Below the pieces are notes generated by a model, which saw only the letters and a program-made list of their open reading frames with translations, searched no databases and was not told the DNA's origin. From positions 1 to 64,000 of the forward strand of contig DASYBM010000016.1 of NCBI GenBank assembly GCA_036500765.1: a stretch of DNA of 64,000 bases, written 5' to 3'. This document shows, piece after piece, positions 62,587 to 64,000 of the stretch. The position numbers were made by a program, and so were the translations under genes. Each line of letters opens with the position of its first letter. The first letter of the stretch is position 1. Source of the DNA: Candidatus Sulfotelmatobacter sp. (lineage in GTDB: Bacteria > Acidobacteriota > Terriglobia > Terriglobales > Acidobacteriaceae).

Positions 62587-63048
62587 ATGGAACCTGGGGC
62601 TTCTTCCGAGGAACAACTCCCCGAGCACGATTTCGATCCCAATAAACTTGATCTTCGGGTGCGGGTCACGCTCGCCGCCGACCGCAAGGCTGTGGACCCG
62701 GTTGTGGCGCAGGTTATGGAATCCGTTCGCCAGATGAAAAATGTCGATGGCAAGGAAGACGCCATCGAACTCGCTTTGCAGGAAGCGCTGGCCAATGCAG
62801 TCGTTCACGGCGCCAAGGAAGATCCCACGAAGATTGTTGAGTGCCTGGTGGCGTGCGACGAGCAGCGCGGCATTCTCATCATTGTGCGCGATCCTGGGCC
62901 GGGCTTCGATCCGCAGGCAATTCCCAGTTGCACGATGGGCGAGAATCTCTACTCCAATCACGGCCGCGGAATTTTTCTCATCAATCAACTGATGGATGAG
63001 GTGGAGTTCCACAAGAACGGGACTGAGATTCACATGGTGAAGCGGTAG
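62587..63048 (+). CDS. RsbW-like anti-sigma/histidine-kinase-like ATPase
   Basis: A 153-residue protein of the HATPase_c_2 family used by serine kinases that inhibit sigma factors. The N box is EDAIELALQEALANAVVHGA near residue 56, G1 VRDPGPGFDP near residue 100, and a GRGIFLINQLMDEV-type G2 near residue 125. No anti-anti-sigma partner is next to it, so the target is unknown. A loop inserted before residue 40 (KLDLRVRVTLAADRKAVDPV) is ordinary for the family. Confidence 0.86.
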   Translation: MEPGASSEEQLPEHDFDPNKLDLRVRVTLAADRKAVDPVVAQVMESVRQMKNVDGKEDAIELALQEALANAVVHGAKEDPTKIVECLVACDEQRGILIIVRDPGPGFDPQAIPSCTMGENLYSNHGRGIFLINQLMDEVEFHKNGTEIHMVKR

Positions 63049-63104
63049 GTTTTCGTGGCATCTCGCTGCTGCTCATCCTTTCCGATCAGTGTTAACCTTT
63101 CGGC

Positions 63105-63782
63105 ATGGCTAGCGATCCTGGTGTTCCTCCACGCTCGGTGCCGGTCAGATCCCGCGCGGCCGTTGCGTCTGCCCTCGTCGTTGGATTGTTCCTCGGGGTA
63201 ATCTTCGTCGGCTCGCTTGGAGCGGTGATGCTCTCGCGCGCTTCGGGACGATCCGCGTTAAGTCGCGCATGGTCGGCGGTGACCGGCAGAACGCTGACGA
63301 TTGATGTGAGCCAACCGACCGTTGTCGATCGCATTCAGCGGCTTCAGCGCCTTGAAACTGTGATTTATACGATGGATAAAATTGTGACTGGCGCAAAAGA
63401 AAATCCATTCCTGCCAAATTTTCTGGCGGGAGATCGGCTGCTAATGCTGGTGCACGGAGAGGTCGTGGCGGGCATCGATTTTTCCGTCTTAAAACCGGGC
63501 GACGTGACAGTGGATGGCAAAGCAGTTCGTTTGCATCTTCCCGCGCCTCAATTATTCAGCACTCGAATTGACAGCGCGAAGACTCGAGTATATTCGCGGC
63601 AAACCGGGTTGCTGGTGCCGACCGATCCCAATCTGGAAACGCAAGTGCGTCAGGAGGCAGAACGTCAACTGCAAGAGGCCGCTATGGCGGATGGCATTTT
63701 GCGAAACGCTCAGCAGAACGCCGCGGCGACGATCACTGGTTTGTTGCAGGGCTTAGGATTCGAGAAAATCGAATTCGACTAA
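63105..63782 (+). CDS. DUF4230 family protein
   Basis: A 225-residue membrane-anchored protein of unknown function. One transmembrane helix (residues about 18-42, AVASALVVGLFLGVIFVGSL) precedes a soluble domain with VVDRIQRLQRLETVIYTMDK and LVHGEVVAGIDFSVLKPGDV, the DUF4230 pattern. The C-terminus is Ala/Gln-rich and probably helical. It is the last complete gene in the window. Confidence 0.85.
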   Translation: MASDPGVPPRSVPVRSRAAVASALVVGLFLGVIFVGSLGAVMLSRASGRSALSRAWSAVTGRTLTIDVSQPTVVDRIQRLQRLETVIYTMDKIVTGAKENPFLPNFLAGDRLLMLVHGEVVAGIDFSVLKPGDVTVDGKAVRLHLPAPQLFSTRIDSAKTRVYSRQTGLLVPTDPNLETQVRQEAERQLQEAAMADGILRNAQQNAAATITGLLQGLGFEKIEFD

Positions 63783-63819
63783 CGGCTGCGGCTTGTCGAT
63801 GCGGGTTTACTGCGTAGGA

Positions 63820-64000
63820 CTATTTCTTTGCCGTATCAAGGAACGGGTTCCAGAGGAAGCCGTGACTTGTGCCGGTTGAGTCGTAGAATGTTCCTACTAC
63901 GTCGCCGCTCGCATTAATACCGGCGGCACTTGTATTCTTCGATCCCGGAAATTGCAGCGTTGTCAGGGTATCGTTCTGGTAAAGGAATCCCGCAGTGACT
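63820..64000 (-). CDS. HAF-repeat protein, C-terminal part (runs off the right edge)
   Basis: The last 59 codons on the - strand read in one frame to a TAG at 63820-63822. They show the HAF pattern: AGFLYQNDTLTTLQFPGSKN, then AAGINASGDVVGTFYDSTGT and SHGFLW. Thus a second HAF-type exported protein converges on the DUF4230 gene with 37 nt between the stop codons. The start lies beyond the window. Confidence 0.82.
   Translation of the reverse strand, partial: VTAGFLYQNDTLTTLQFPGSKNTSAAGINASGDVVGTFYDSTGTSHGFLWNPFLDTAKK

Overview
The window reads as the chromosome of an Acidobacteriota member, probably close to the Koribacter/Terriglobia group. This is inference from gene content: secreted proteins built from TIGR03803-type and HAF-type repeats, MacB-like permeases without an adjacent ATPase, a DUF4230 protein, many GTG/TTG starts, moderately high GC, and intergenic DNA crowded with short degenerate repeats. 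No rRNA, tRNA, CRISPR array, prophage or intact insertion sequence was seen.

Bases 1-19175 hold the canonical str/S10/spc/alpha ribosomal superoperon on the + strand: the end of tuf, then rpsJ-rplC-rplD-rplW-rplB-rpsS-rplV-rpsC-rplP-rpmC-rpsQ-rplN-rplX-rplE-rpsN(type Z)-rpsH-rplF-rplR-rpsE-rpmD-rplO-secY-adk-map-infA-rpmJ-rpsM-rpsK-rpsD-rpoA-rplQ, closed by an intrinsic terminator. Gene order is ordinary. The gaps are not: most carry tracts of a 7-8 nt unit, often as two inverted arms around a short spacer, ending next to a start codon.

Bases 19300-24450 hold an anchored hypothetical protein, an MFS transporter, a VanZ-like protein, guaB with a clear promoter, and a divergent orphan BrnA-like regulator. 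Bases 23745-29470 are the rimP-nusA-infB-ylxP translation/transcription operon behind a leader with a terminator-like hairpin. Bases 29530-42015 are envelope and secretion genes, mostly on the - strand: two MacB/FtsX-type permeases, a decayed IS, secreted repeat proteins, an M1-peptidase-like protein that has lost its zinc motif, lpxB and an ABC exporter. The last two carry in-frame palindromic insertions.

Bases 42168-48545 carry hemW, an acyl-CoA dehydrogenase, a zinc-ribbon membrane protein, meaB and methylmalonyl-CoA epimerase (propionate/methylmalonyl-CoA metabolism), then tsaB, rimI and a DUF465 protein. Bases 48788-53187 form a tightly overlapped envelope run: psd-pssA-asd-like-lptE-holA. 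After this come a HicBA-type pair, rpsT, a Ycf46-like AAA ATPase with a decayed paralogue fragment downstream, a DUF4440-like protein, a small Cys/His protein and a HAF-repeat protein. The window ends with phoH-ybeY-corC-era, an RsbW-like ATPase, a DUF4230 protein and the C-terminus of another HAF protein.

The most unusual content is the repeat landscape. Unrelated short units share one architecture and position. Separate palindromic repeats have entered the lpxB and ABC-exporter reading frames, in the manner of Rickettsia palindromic elements.
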